The position numbers and the translations under genes are program-made. Shown in pieces: positions 1-4,695 of a stretch of 5,404 nt of DNA. The DNA is from Candidatus Daviesbacteria bacterium (lineage in GTDB: Bacteria > Patescibacteriota > Microgenomatia > Daviesbacterales > UBA10151). Location of the stretch: NCBI GenBank assembly GCA_016186985.1, contig JACPKO010000048.1, positions 1 through 5,404 on the forward strand, written 5' to 3'. The notes beneath the pieces are model-generated. The model was not told where the DNA came from. It saw only the letters and a list, made by a program, of their open reading frames with translations, and ran no database searches. Each line of letters opens with the position of its first letter. The stretch's first letter is position 1.

Positions 1-153
1 AGGTTCCAAAATTACCTGCTTTTTAGAATATTCCCTGGCTGTTAAATGATTGCTGATCATCTCCACCTGATCTGCGGGGAGCGCCTTAAACAGGTTGGTC
101 TGTTTTAAATACCACAATTTATTCGCAGAAAAGCTTTGCTTCTTTTTAGTCAT
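1..153 (-). CDS. Crp/Fnr-type regulator, N-terminal part only
   Basis: Only the first 51 codons lie in the window; the gene runs off the left edge. The visible protein begins MTKKKQSF, and residues of the type LWYLKQTNLFKALPADQVEM followed by a basic stretch (YSKKQVILEP) fit the start of the cyclic-nucleotide-binding beta-barrel of Crp/Fnr-family regulators, in which a helix LFxxLxxxxL precedes YxKGxxIFxxGD. The DNA-binding helix-turn-helix would be outside the window, so a kinase or channel carrying the same domain is not excluded. The start ATG (153-151) is preceded by AAAAGGGA as a ribosome binding site and overlaps the end of the HAD gene by 8 bases (ATGACTAA), so the two genes are probably co-transcribed and translationally coupled. 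The family call is from sequence pattern by eye. Confidence 0.7.
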   Translation of the reverse strand, partial: MTKKKQSFSANKLWYLKQTNLFKALPADQVEMISNHLTAREYSKKQVILEP

Positions 154-814
154 ATTTCCCTTTTACAGCAATTTGGTGAATTTTTAAAGTTAGAAGGTCA
201 GCCACTTTTTTAAATTTCAGGTTAATTGTTTTAAAGTTTTCTCCTTTAATTTTAGCATAGTGCCCCTGGGTAATATGGATGATAAATATTTCCGGATGGA
301 GAGACTTTATTTTACCCAGGTAATCAGCCCGATCTTCTATAAAAACAATCCGGGCATCTGCAAAATCCTCTATAACTTCTTCAAGATGATCCATTTTATG
401 ATCAAACAAATAAACTTTATCAACCAAACTTTTAAGCCCGCTTTCTTCCACCTTTCTTTTCTGGTAAACCAGATCACCTTCTGTAAATAAGTTAACCAGT
501 CCTATTGATTTTAAGTACTTAAGCACTTCCGGGACTTTAGGGTATAACGCGTGTTTAAACTCAATTGAGTTAAATACCTGCATAAACTCCATCCTGCACT
601 TATCCCCGTGCAGCTCATGGCAATAACCCCGGATAATTTTGGGGAAATCAATATATTTTTGATAGTCCCTAAAACCATTGTAATGATGCCAGAAATGGTC
701 AGCATCTTTCTGGCCAAAAACTTTAACCAAAGAAATTTTTATTTCATCCTTAATGTGGTCATTATCTAAAAGGGTATTATCAACATCAATGAAAAAGGCC
801 GATTTTGCAGACAT
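146..814 (-). CDS. HAD-superfamily hydrolase (probable phosphatase)
   Basis: 222 residues, a normal length for a haloacid-dehalogenase-type phosphatase. Motif I is FFIDVDNTLLD with nucleophile D10 and acid/base D12; T14 completes DxDxT in its DxDNT form. A helical cap region follows (about 20-90). Motif II is the strand NLFTEGD with T111, a basic residue for motif III lies at K119 or K121, and motif IV is FIEDRADY with E160, D161 and D164. Together these support a Mg-dependent phosphotransfer fold; the substrate cannot be told. It lies between a doubtful small ORF upstream (9-base gap) and the Crp/Fnr-type gene downstream (8-base overlap). The start ATG at 814-812 has no Shine-Dalgarno sequence, but an extended -10-like element ends 6 bases ahead of it, which suggests a leaderless mRNA. 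Phosphoglycolate-phosphatase-like or nucleotidase roles are possible but unproven. Confidence 0.85.
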   Translation of the reverse strand: MSAKSAFFIDVDNTLLDNDHIKDEIKISLVKVFGQKDADHFWHHYNGFRDYQKYIDFPKIIRGYCHELHGDKCRMEFMQVFNSIEFKHALYPKVPEVLKYLKSIGLVNLFTEGDLVYQKRKVEESGLKSLVDKVYLFDHKMDHLEEVIEDFADARIVFIEDRADYLGKIKSLHPEIFIIHITQGHYAKIKGENFKTINLKFKKVADLLTLKIHQIAVKGKYD

Positions 815-820
815 TGTTTT

Positions 821-829
821 ATTTTAGCA
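821..829 (-). promoter_or_regulatory. Possible extended -10 promoter for the HAD gene
   Basis: On the minus strand the bases read TGCTAAAAT, an extended -10 element (TGn plus TAAAAT, five of six matching TATAAT). Only six bases (AAAACA) separate it from the ATG of the HAD gene, so transcription would start at or next to the A of the ATG. The lack of any ribosome binding site at that gene agrees with a leaderless message. No good -35 hexamer is visible at 17 bases. The element overlaps the stop codon of the weak ORF upstream, and in AT-rich DNA such a match can arise by chance. Confidence 0.35.
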
Positions 830-1006
830 AAACTTGGTTTTTAGAAAATTCATGGGTGGTTCAAACAAATTTAAACCAACCAAAGGCCTCGCAAAGCTTT
901 TTAAAAGTTGCTGTTCGCCTCCACAAAGGGGTGAAACAGATCCTGTATCCATACCCTTCATAACCTCAAATATGTTTTTAAATGGATTATATGTTTCCAA
1001 ATTCAT
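824..1006 (-). CDS. Doubtful small hypothetical protein (60 aa)
   Basis: I do not recognise this ORF. From ATG 1006-1004 it encodes about 60 residues beginning MNLETYNPFKNIFEVMKGMD, with two Cys (one in PLCGGEQQ, one at the very C-terminus). An in-frame TTG at 1018 would add four residues. It follows the 88-residue Cys-rich gene on the same strand after 19 bases and ends 9 bases before the HAD gene, so the spacing fits an operon. Only a weak AGGA lies about 12 bases upstream of the ATG. No membrane segment or known motif is visible. Position is the main argument for it being real; the plus strand of the same stretch is also open, which lowers confidence. Confidence 0.4.
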   Translation of the reverse strand: MNLETYNPFKNIFEVMKGMDTGSVSPLCGGEQQLLKSFARPLVGLNLFEPPMNFLKTKFC

Positions 1007-1025
1007 AGCCAATTCCAATCCTAAA

Positions 1026-1292
1026 CTAGAGATGGCCTCCTTTCTTTTGCAAAATTTCCTCGATTTGCTGATAAACTTTTAATTTAATCGGCGCTTTTTC
1101 AGCAAGCCCCAATATTTCCCTGGCCTCTTTTTTAGTGGGTATTGGAATTCCCCATTTTAAGTAATTGTTTCTGGCCCTCATCTGGCAACTATAACAACCA
1201 CACAAAATAGCCCTGCAGCTATCCTCAAGATAAAACTTAACATTAGGTTTGATCATCTCTTCAAAATGGATAGTCACTTTTTCTGTATTCAT
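1026..1292 (-). CDS. Small Cys-cluster protein, function unknown (88 aa)
   Basis: An 88-residue soluble protein that I cannot assign to a named family. The N-terminal part (1-25) looks like alternating strand and helix. Then comes a compact cluster of four cysteines, C26, C31, C33 and C36 (C-x4-C-x-C-x2-C), which could hold one zinc, another thiophilic metal or an iron-sulfur cluster. A tryptophan- and proline-containing stretch (about 47-53) and a Lys/Glu-rich helical tail (about 54-84) follow. The ribosome binding site AAAAGGAGG lies four bases before the ATG and overlaps the TAA of the preceding gene, so the two are clearly one operon. This pair is transcribed away from the mercury-type operon. 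A link to metal handling is an inference from the cysteines and the neighbourhood only. Confidence 0.7.
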   Translation of the reverse strand: MNTEKVTIHFEEMIKPNVKFYLEDSCRAILCGCYSCQMRARNNYLKWGIPIPTKKEAREILGLAEKAPIKLKVYQQIEEILQKKGGHL

Positions 1293-1303
1293 ATATCCTC
1301 CTT

Positions 1304-1573
1304 TTAAAAATCCTCTCCTAGCTCATGATCACAGTCACCCACACATTGGCGGTTATTTGGTTCAAATGAGACTCTGTGCCTTTTTTTGCCTTCGCTTTCA
1401 TATGGAGTTACAAAAAACTCTTTATGATAAGATAAAAAGCTGGTTGATGGTCTGGCAATTTGTACTTCAGGTCTTTTAACCACCTCAGCCATTACCTCTT
1501 TTGCCAAAGACCCAGCCTTAATACAAAATCCGATACACCTATATATAAATTTGGATAAATTATTTTCTATCAT
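1304..1573 (-). CDS. Small Cys/His-containing protein, function unknown (89 aa)
   Basis: First gene of the minus-strand group, 89 residues, not recognised. The N-terminal segment carries C13 and C17 (C-x3-C) in a partly hydrophobic helix. The middle is Pro/Ser/Tyr-rich, followed by a basic patch (KKRHR, 63-67). The C-terminus carries C77, C81 and H83 (CVGDCDH) before an acidic tail. The two C-x3-C pairs could form a metal site or disulfides. The start ATG has AGGAGT 12 bases upstream, a usable though distant ribosome binding site. Its 5' end is 110 bases from the start of the divergently transcribed ArsR-type gene, and the palindromic operator lies about 90 bases upstream, so shared regulation is possible but not shown. 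It is followed immediately by the 88-residue Cys-rich gene. Confidence 0.65.
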   Translation of the reverse strand: MIENNLSKFIYRCIGFCIKAGSLAKEVMAEVVKRPEVQIARPSTSFLSYHKEFFVTPYESEGKKRHRVSFEPNNRQCVGDCDHELGEDF

Positions 1574-1633
1574 GGTCTATTTTTACTCCTAATCTTAGAT
1601 AATTTCTGTTGCTTGGGCGACATTTTTCAGGGG

Positions 1634-1662
1634 TTGACAAAAATATGGCCTTATTTTATTAT
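1634..1662 (+). promoter_or_regulatory. Sigma-70-type promoter of the mer-like operon
   Basis: The -35 hexamer is TTGACA (1634-1639, perfect consensus), the spacer is 17 bases, and the -10 hexamer is TATTAT (1657-1662, five of six). The expected transcription start is near 1669. This gives a leader of only about 15 bases before the ArsR-type ATG at 1684, with no Shine-Dalgarno sequence. The -10 overlaps the left arm of the palindrome at 1660-1681, the classical layout for repression by blocking polymerase. The promoter also rules out the in-frame start codons at 1609 and 1645, which lie upstream of or inside it. Confidence 0.8.
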
Positions 1663-1681
1663 TTGAATAATTGTTCAAATA
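1660..1681. promoter_or_regulatory. Palindromic operator for the ArsR-type repressor
   Basis: Two perfect 8-base inverted arms, TATTTGAA (1660-1667) and TTCAAATA (1674-1681), flank the six bases TAATTG. The centre AATT is itself symmetric, so all but one base pair of the 22 obeys dyad symmetry. TTGAA-N6-TTCAA with AT-rich flanks is the type of site known for ArsR/SmtB-family metal sensors. It covers the -10 box and the expected transcription start and ends two bases before the repressor start codon, which predicts autorepression. Confidence 0.8.
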
Positions 1682-1683
1682 CG

Positions 1684-1989
1684 ATGTCTGAATACCGGCA
1701 AATTAAAAAGGAATTAAAAAACAAAAAAGAGCTTATTGCTTGTGCGCAACAACTTGGGGTCGTGGGAGACGCTACCCGCCTAAAGATCTGTTATCTTCTC
1801 TGCTGCCATCCGGAACTTAATGTCTCAGATATGGCAGAAATTCTTGATACTTCTGTCTCTGTTGTCTCACACAGCGTAAAAAAACTGCTAGATCTTAAGT
1901 TAGTTGAAAGAAGAAAAGAAGCACAAACTGTTTACTACTCTCTTATTAATAATGATTTCACAAATAAATTAAAAGAATTTATAACTTAG
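1684..1989 (+). CDS. ArsR/SmtB-family repressor of the mer-like operon
   Basis: 101 residues, typical for the family. A winged helix-turn-helix is clear: GDATRLKICYLL (28-39), SDMAEILDTSVSVVSHSVKK (48-67; recognition helix about 57-67) and the wing LVERRKEAQTVYYSL (73-87). The classical ArsR sensing motif ELCVCD is replaced by ELNVSD, so the usual cysteines of the third helix are missing. Instead C36, C40, C41 and H42 cluster just before it, with C20 in the first helix; these are candidate thiolate ligands for Hg(II) or a similar metal. The zinc-type C-terminal Asp/His site is not evident. ATG 1684 was chosen because the promoter and operator occupy the DNA upstream. An ArsR-type regulator in place of MerR is known for mer loci of some lineages. 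merA follows in the same transcript, so mercury sensing is likely but inferred. Confidence 0.88.
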   Translation: MSEYRQIKKELKNKKELIACAQQLGVVGDATRLKICYLLCCHPELNVSDMAEILDTSVSVVSHSVKKLLDLKLVERRKEAQTVYYSLINNDFTNKLKEFIT

Positions 1990-1993
1990 TGTA

Positions 1994-2003
1994 GGGAGGT
2001 GAG
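1994..2003 (+). promoter_or_regulatory. Strong ribosome binding site ahead of the mini-ORF
   Basis: GGGAGGTGAG is a near-perfect anti-Shine-Dalgarno match. It lies five bases before the ATG at 2009, the ideal spacing, but about 29 bases before the merA ATG at 2033, which is too far for direct initiation there. It therefore points to translation starting at 2009. A very similar element (GGGGGTGAGA, 3473-3482) precedes the exported-protein gene. Confidence 0.75.
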
Positions 2004-2008
2004 ACAAT

Positions 2009-2029
2009 ATGTGTCCAAATTGTGGTTAA
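2009..2029 (+). CDS. Six-codon mini-ORF MCPNCG ahead of merA
   Basis: ATG at 2009 opens a reading frame of six codons, Met-Cys-Pro-Asn-Cys-Gly, ending in TAA (2027-2029). It has the best-placed ribosome binding site of the operon, five bases upstream. The peptide is a bare C-x2-C motif of the kind that binds Hg(II), Zn(II) or Cu(I). It is in the same frame as merA, whose ATG comes three bases after the stop, so merA could be translated by re-initiation. It may be a leader peptide linking merA translation to metal or cysteine status. It could also be the relic of a slightly longer merA N-terminus cut by a stop, or a mere spacer. Expression is inferred from the ribosome binding site only. Confidence 0.5.
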   Translation: MCPNCG

Positions 2030-2032
2030 ACT

Positions 2033-3469
2033 ATGAATGATGGGTATGACTTGATTATTATAGGTGGTGGAGCAGGAGCTTTTGCTGCTGCGATTAAAGC
2101 GAACGCACTTGGAGCAAAAACTTTGATGGTTAATCAGGGTCTTCCTTTGGGTGGAACCTGTGTGAACGTTGGTTGTGTGCCTTCAAAAACCCTTCTTTGG
2201 GCAGGTGAAGTCATGCATCTTGCCAAAAACCATAAAATTCCAGGGATTGATATTGAAGTTAAAAACTTTGACTTTGCTACAGTTGTCCAACATGAACTTG
2301 ACCTGGTAGCGAAATTGAGAGATGAAAAATACGGGAAAGTATTAAGCCAACTAGAAAATGTTACTCATGTAGAAGGAAAAGCTGCTTTTCTTTCTCAAAA
2401 TGAAATTGGGGTAAATAGTCCCTCCTTCGCCAAGGCTTCGGAGGGCAAGCAAAAGTATCAAGCTAAGAAATTCATTATTGCTGCTGGATCAACCACAACT
2501 GTTCCACCCATAGAAGAAATTAAAGAAGTAGGGTTTTTAACCCATATCGAAGCCTTAAAACTAAAGCAACAGCCAAAGGAACTTATTGTACTAGGAGCAG
2601 GCCCGGTAGGACTGGAGTTTGCCCAAATGTATTCAAGATTCGGCACTAAAGTAACAGTCCTGCAAAGGAACGTCTCTATTTTTCCTCCTGCCGAAAAAGA
2701 ATTAACTGATAGGTTACTTCAAATACTTACCGAAGAAGGCATAACTATAAAAACCGGTGTCCAGGTGAAAAGCTCACGAAAAGAAGGGGATAAAAAGGTA
2801 GTTACTTATTTAGATCAAGGCAAACAAGAGCAAATTATAGCTGATGAGATCCTTCTTGCAGGGGGTAAAACCCCAAACACCCAAAATCTTGATTTAGATA
2901 AAGCAGGGGTTGAAGTTGACGGAAAAAAGGCAATCAAGGTTAACCCTAACTTTCAAACCTCGAAGCCGCATATTTATGCTGTCGGCGATATCACCAATGG
3001 CCCGTTAAGGCTTGAACCGACTGCCGGACGGGAGGGGACATTAGCTGCTGAAAATGCCTTGAACAATACCCGAAACAGCATTGACTACAATACTGTCCCC
3101 TGGACCGTTTTTACTGATCCTCAACTTGCAGGAGTTGGATTTACTGAAGATGAACAGATGAAAAAGTTTGGAACGTGTATGTGCAAGACTGTCTCATTCA
3201 AAGACGTACCCAAAGCGCTTATTATCAACCGAACCGAGGGGCTTATTAAAATGGCTATCCATCCTGAAACAAAACAGATTACGGGAGTCCATATCCTTGC
3301 TCCTAATGCAGGCGAGCTAATTGCGGAGGCAATGGTACTTATCAAAAACAAAAATACGATTGATGACGTCATAAATTCTTTGCCGATGTTCCCTACCCTT
3401 TCAGAGTCTATCAAAATTGCAGCATTATCCTTTACAAACGACATCACTAAATTAAGTTGTTGTATTTAG
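2033..3469 (+). CDS. merA: Mercuric reductase (MerA core, no HMA domain)
   Basis: A cytosolic FAD-disulfide oxidoreductase of 478 residues that should reduce Hg(II) to Hg(0) with NADPH. The FAD-binding motif GGGAGAF is at 11-17; the redox pair C43/C48 sits in GGTCVNVGCVPSK; Y100 in LRDEKY matches the first active-site tyrosine of MerA; the NAD(P)H motif GAGPVG is at 188-193; the second FAD motif is AVGDI. The C-terminus ends LSCCI with C476/C477, the Hg-delivering cysteine pair diagnostic of MerA against lipoamide dehydrogenase. The N-terminal heavy-metal-associated domain found in many MerA is absent. Oddities: residues 129-139 are encoded by a palindromic repeat, and the second active-site tyrosine (Y605 in Bacillus RC607 numbering) aligns with F453. 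ATG 2033 is used because the frame is closed by TAA at 2027; it has no ribosome binding site of its own, so coupling to MCPNCG is likely. Confidence 0.93.
   Translation: MNDGYDLIIIGGGAGAFAAAIKANALGAKTLMVNQGLPLGGTCVNVGCVPSKTLLWAGEVMHLAKNHKIPGIDIEVKNFDFATVVQHELDLVAKLRDEKYGKVLSQLENVTHVEGKAAFLSQNEIGVNSPSFAKASEGKQKYQAKKFIIAAGSTTTVPPIEEIKEVGFLTHIEALKLKQQPKELIVLGAGPVGLEFAQMYSRFGTKVTVLQRNVSIFPPAEKELTDRLLQILTEEGITIKTGVQVKSSRKEGDKKVVTYLDQGKQEQIIADEILLAGGKTPNTQNLDLDKAGVEVDGKKAIKVNPNFQTSKPHIYAVGDITNGPLRLEPTAGREGTLAAENALNNTRNSIDYNTVPWTVFTDPQLAGVGFTEDEQMKKFGTCMCKTVSFKDVPKALIINRTEGLIKMAIHPETKQITGVHILAPNAGELIAEAMVLIKNKNTIDDVINSLPMFPTLSESIKIAALSFTNDITKLSCCI
2418..2449. repeat. Palindromic repeat inserted in frame in merA
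   Basis: The arms CCCTCC (2420-2425) and GGAGGG (2440-2445) enclose an inner GCC/GGC stem separated from them by a symmetric TTC/TTC mismatch, giving an imperfect hairpin centred on CCAAGG. The stretch is more GC-rich than the surrounding gene. In the merA frame it encodes SPSFAKASEGK (129-139). I recall dispersed palindromes with this core (CTCC TTCG..GCTTCGGAG), often read as SFAKASEGK or SFAKATEGK, from Patescibacteria genomes; this is memory, not a search. It lies in a region where MerA homologues have a variable turn before the strand KKFIIAAGS, so the insert is probably tolerated. Confidence 0.7.
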
Positions 3470-3486
3470 GAAGGGGGTGAGAAAAG

Positions 3487-3732
3487 ATGAAAAGATTTTT
3501 AATTGGTGCGGCTGCATCCGCAGTCATGTATGCAAGTATGGCAATGCCAGCTTTAGCAGCAAATCCAGCTAGCGCTCCTGCTAATCAAATAGGTCCAACT
3601 GTCGCAAGTATTGCTCAAACTGTTGAGCCTAATTTTGGACAAGCAGTATGTAAACCAGCAGGACTTACTCAAACAGAAGACGATGGAACATTATTGTTCT
3701 TAGGACTTACCCCACCAGGTAATACACCATAA
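3487..3732 (+). CDS. Small exported protein in the mer-like operon (81 aa)
   Basis: The protein starts with a clear Sec signal peptide: basic MKR, a hydrophobic core (FLIGAAASAVMYASMAM), then PALA followed by Ala, so signal peptidase I would cut after A24. About 57 mature residues remain, rich in Ala, Pro, Gln and Thr, with one cysteine (C55), no membrane segment and a Pro/Gly-rich end (TPPGNTP). No lipobox is present. I do not recognise a family. The ribosome binding site GGGGGTGA lies six bases before the ATG, and merA ends only 17 bases upstream, so the two are co-transcribed. A role as an extracytoplasmic mercury binder, by analogy with MerP, is tempting, but it has no GMTCxxC motif and only one Cys, so this is speculation. 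Confidence 0.8.
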   Translation: MKRFLIGAAASAVMYASMAMPALAANPASAPANQIGPTVASIAQTVEPNFGQAVCKPAGLTQTEDDGTLLFLGLTPPGNTP

Positions 3733-3746
3733 AGCTGCTGCTTTTT
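3731..3746 (+). terminator. Weak terminator-like hairpin after the exported-protein gene
   Basis: AAAGC (3731-3735) and GCTTT (3740-3744) can pair around the loop TGCT, and the run of T reaches 3746. The stem has only five pairs and starts inside the stop codon, so it would at most give partial termination or mRNA end protection. The 44-base gap here is the longest in the plus-strand gene string, and a second weak AAAG/CTTT pairing lies at about 3752-3765. Confidence 0.25.
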
Positions 3747-3776
3747 AATCTAAAGACTAGCTTTTGTTTAACAGCT

Positions 3777-3971
3777 ATGTCATGGTTGGGCGGGAAATTC
3801 CTATCAATCAGCCAACTATTTATGGATCTGGAAGACTTCTCGGATGAAGAAATGGAGCTATTGCACCAGGAACTACTTAAACTGCAAAAAATTCATAAAA
3901 AAGTTTGCAAAGATTGCCCGTATAGTCGCCGATTACACGCGACTTCACTGCGTGATAAGATTAAAAAATAG
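3777..3971 (+). CDS. Small acidic helical protein with CxxC (64 aa)
   Basis: Unrecognised protein of 64 residues. Residues 16-42 (MDLEDFSDEEMELLHQELLK onward) are strongly helical, acidic then basic, and may form a coiled coil. They are followed by C44-K-D-C47 and a basic tail. The CxxC could be one half of a zinc site or a redox pair. Neither ATG 3777 nor the alternative ATG 3822 (49 residues) has a ribosome binding site, so the start is uncertain. The TAG stop lies four bases before the ATG of the epimerase gene, which also lacks a ribosome binding site. Translational coupling therefore supports the ORF as real. It may be co-transcribed with merA or start from an unseen promoter in the 3733-3776 gap. 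Confidence 0.6.
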   Translation: MSWLGGKFLSISQLFMDLEDFSDEEMELLHQELLKLQKIHKKVCKDCPYSRRLHATSLRDKIKK

Positions 3972-3975
3972 ATTT

Positions 3976-4695
3976 ATGATTAAACATATTGTTAATTATG
4001 ATTCGGCTTCGAACTTTCCTGTAACCCGTAACCAAATGAGGCAATTGGATAAAACCGCGATTGAGGCATATGGGGTTGATCTTTTGCAGATGATGGAACT
4101 TGCAGGTTTTAAATTAGCCCAATTTATTCACGACAATTATTCTAATGGTCATTCACAATCAATTTTAGTAGTTGCAGGATCGGGCAATAATGGCGGTGGC
4201 GGACTTGTTGCAACCAGACATCTTCATAATTTTGGGCATCGGGTTTTTCTTTATTTGACTAATGAACAGAATATGAAACTGGCTCCCGCCCATCAGCTAA
4301 AAACAATTGAACAGATGAATATCCGCAAACTTTCACTCCTTGATGATTTGGAGTCTATTGACCTGATTGTAGATGCTTTAATTGGCTATGGACAGATTGG
4401 GGAAGTGAGGGAAGACATCTCTAAAATCATCGGGCAAATAAACCGGCTTAATAAAAAAATTATCTCACTGGACAATCCTTCAGGACTTGATGTTGACACA
4501 GGAACCTCCTCAGAGAATACAATAAAAGCAACTGCAACAGTTACATTGGCCGCTCTAAAAAAAGGATTATTAAATAATGAAGCAAAAACATATGTTGGAA
4601 ATATTTATCTGGCTGATATAGGGATTCCTAAAGAAGCATACAAAGATTTGAGTGTAGGTTACCCTTTTACGCTTGTTGCAGCTGAAACATTATGA
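3976..4695 (+). CDS. nnrE: NAD(P)H-hydrate epimerase (YjeF N-terminal domain)
   Basis: 239 residues, the size of a stand-alone YjeF N-terminal domain. The enzyme epimerises damaged R-NAD(P)HX so that the dehydratase partner can restore NAD(P)H. Visible family marks are the opening helix TRNQMRQLDKTAIEAYG (17-33), MELAG (40-44), the nucleotide loop VVAGSGNNGGGGLVATRHL (65-83), VDALIGYGQIGEVRE (132-146), DNPSGLDVDTG (166-176, with candidate catalytic D166) and a final LADIGIP. The usual NNGGDG appears as NNGGGG, so G75 replaces the common Asp. The C-terminal dehydratase domain (NnrD) is absent and not in the window. ATG 3976 was chosen over an earlier in-frame ATG at 3844 because the family homology starts only after it and the earlier part overlaps another gene. 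Its end overlaps the next gene by ATGA. Confidence 0.88.
   Translation: MIKHIVNYDSASNFPVTRNQMRQLDKTAIEAYGVDLLQMMELAGFKLAQFIHDNYSNGHSQSILVVAGSGNNGGGGLVATRHLHNFGHRVFLYLTNEQNMKLAPAHQLKTIEQMNIRKLSLLDDLESIDLIVDALIGYGQIGEVREDISKIIGQINRLNKKIISLDNPSGLDVDTGTSSENTIKATATVTLAALKKGLLNNEAKTYVGNIYLADIGIPKEAYKDLSVGYPFTLVAAETL

Noticed and set aside
260..490. Plus-strand open frame inside the HAD gene
   Set aside because: It lies wholly within the HAD reading frame, which carries all four motifs; no ribosome binding site or recognisable protein.
834..1082. Plus-strand open frame of 82 codons
   Set aside because: It overlaps the end of the well-supported 88-residue minus-strand gene, has no ribosome binding site, and its protein shows no family features; more likely the shadow of the minus-strand genes.
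1249..1479. Plus-strand open frame across the two Cys-rich genes
   Set aside because: It is antisense to two genes with a clear operon ribosome binding site and has no initiation signal of its own.
1609..1683. Longer N-terminus for the ArsR-type repressor (starts at 1609 or 1645)
   Set aside because: These starts lie upstream of or within the TTGACA/TATTAT promoter, so they would not be in the mRNA; the added residues are not part of the ArsR fold.
2458..2646. Minus-strand open frames inside merA (also 3121-3447)
   Set aside because: Antisense to conserved MerA motifs; typical shadows of a long coding region.
2033..3469. Lipoamide dehydrogenase or glutathione reductase instead of MerA
   Set aside because: The C-terminal Cys pair in LSCCI and the LRDEKY tyrosine are MerA marks absent from those enzymes, and the His-Glu dyad motif of those enzymes is missing.
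3844..3975. Longer N-terminus for the epimerase
   Set aside because: This stretch is the overlapping frame of the 64-residue gene, and the YjeF homology begins only after the ATG at 3976.
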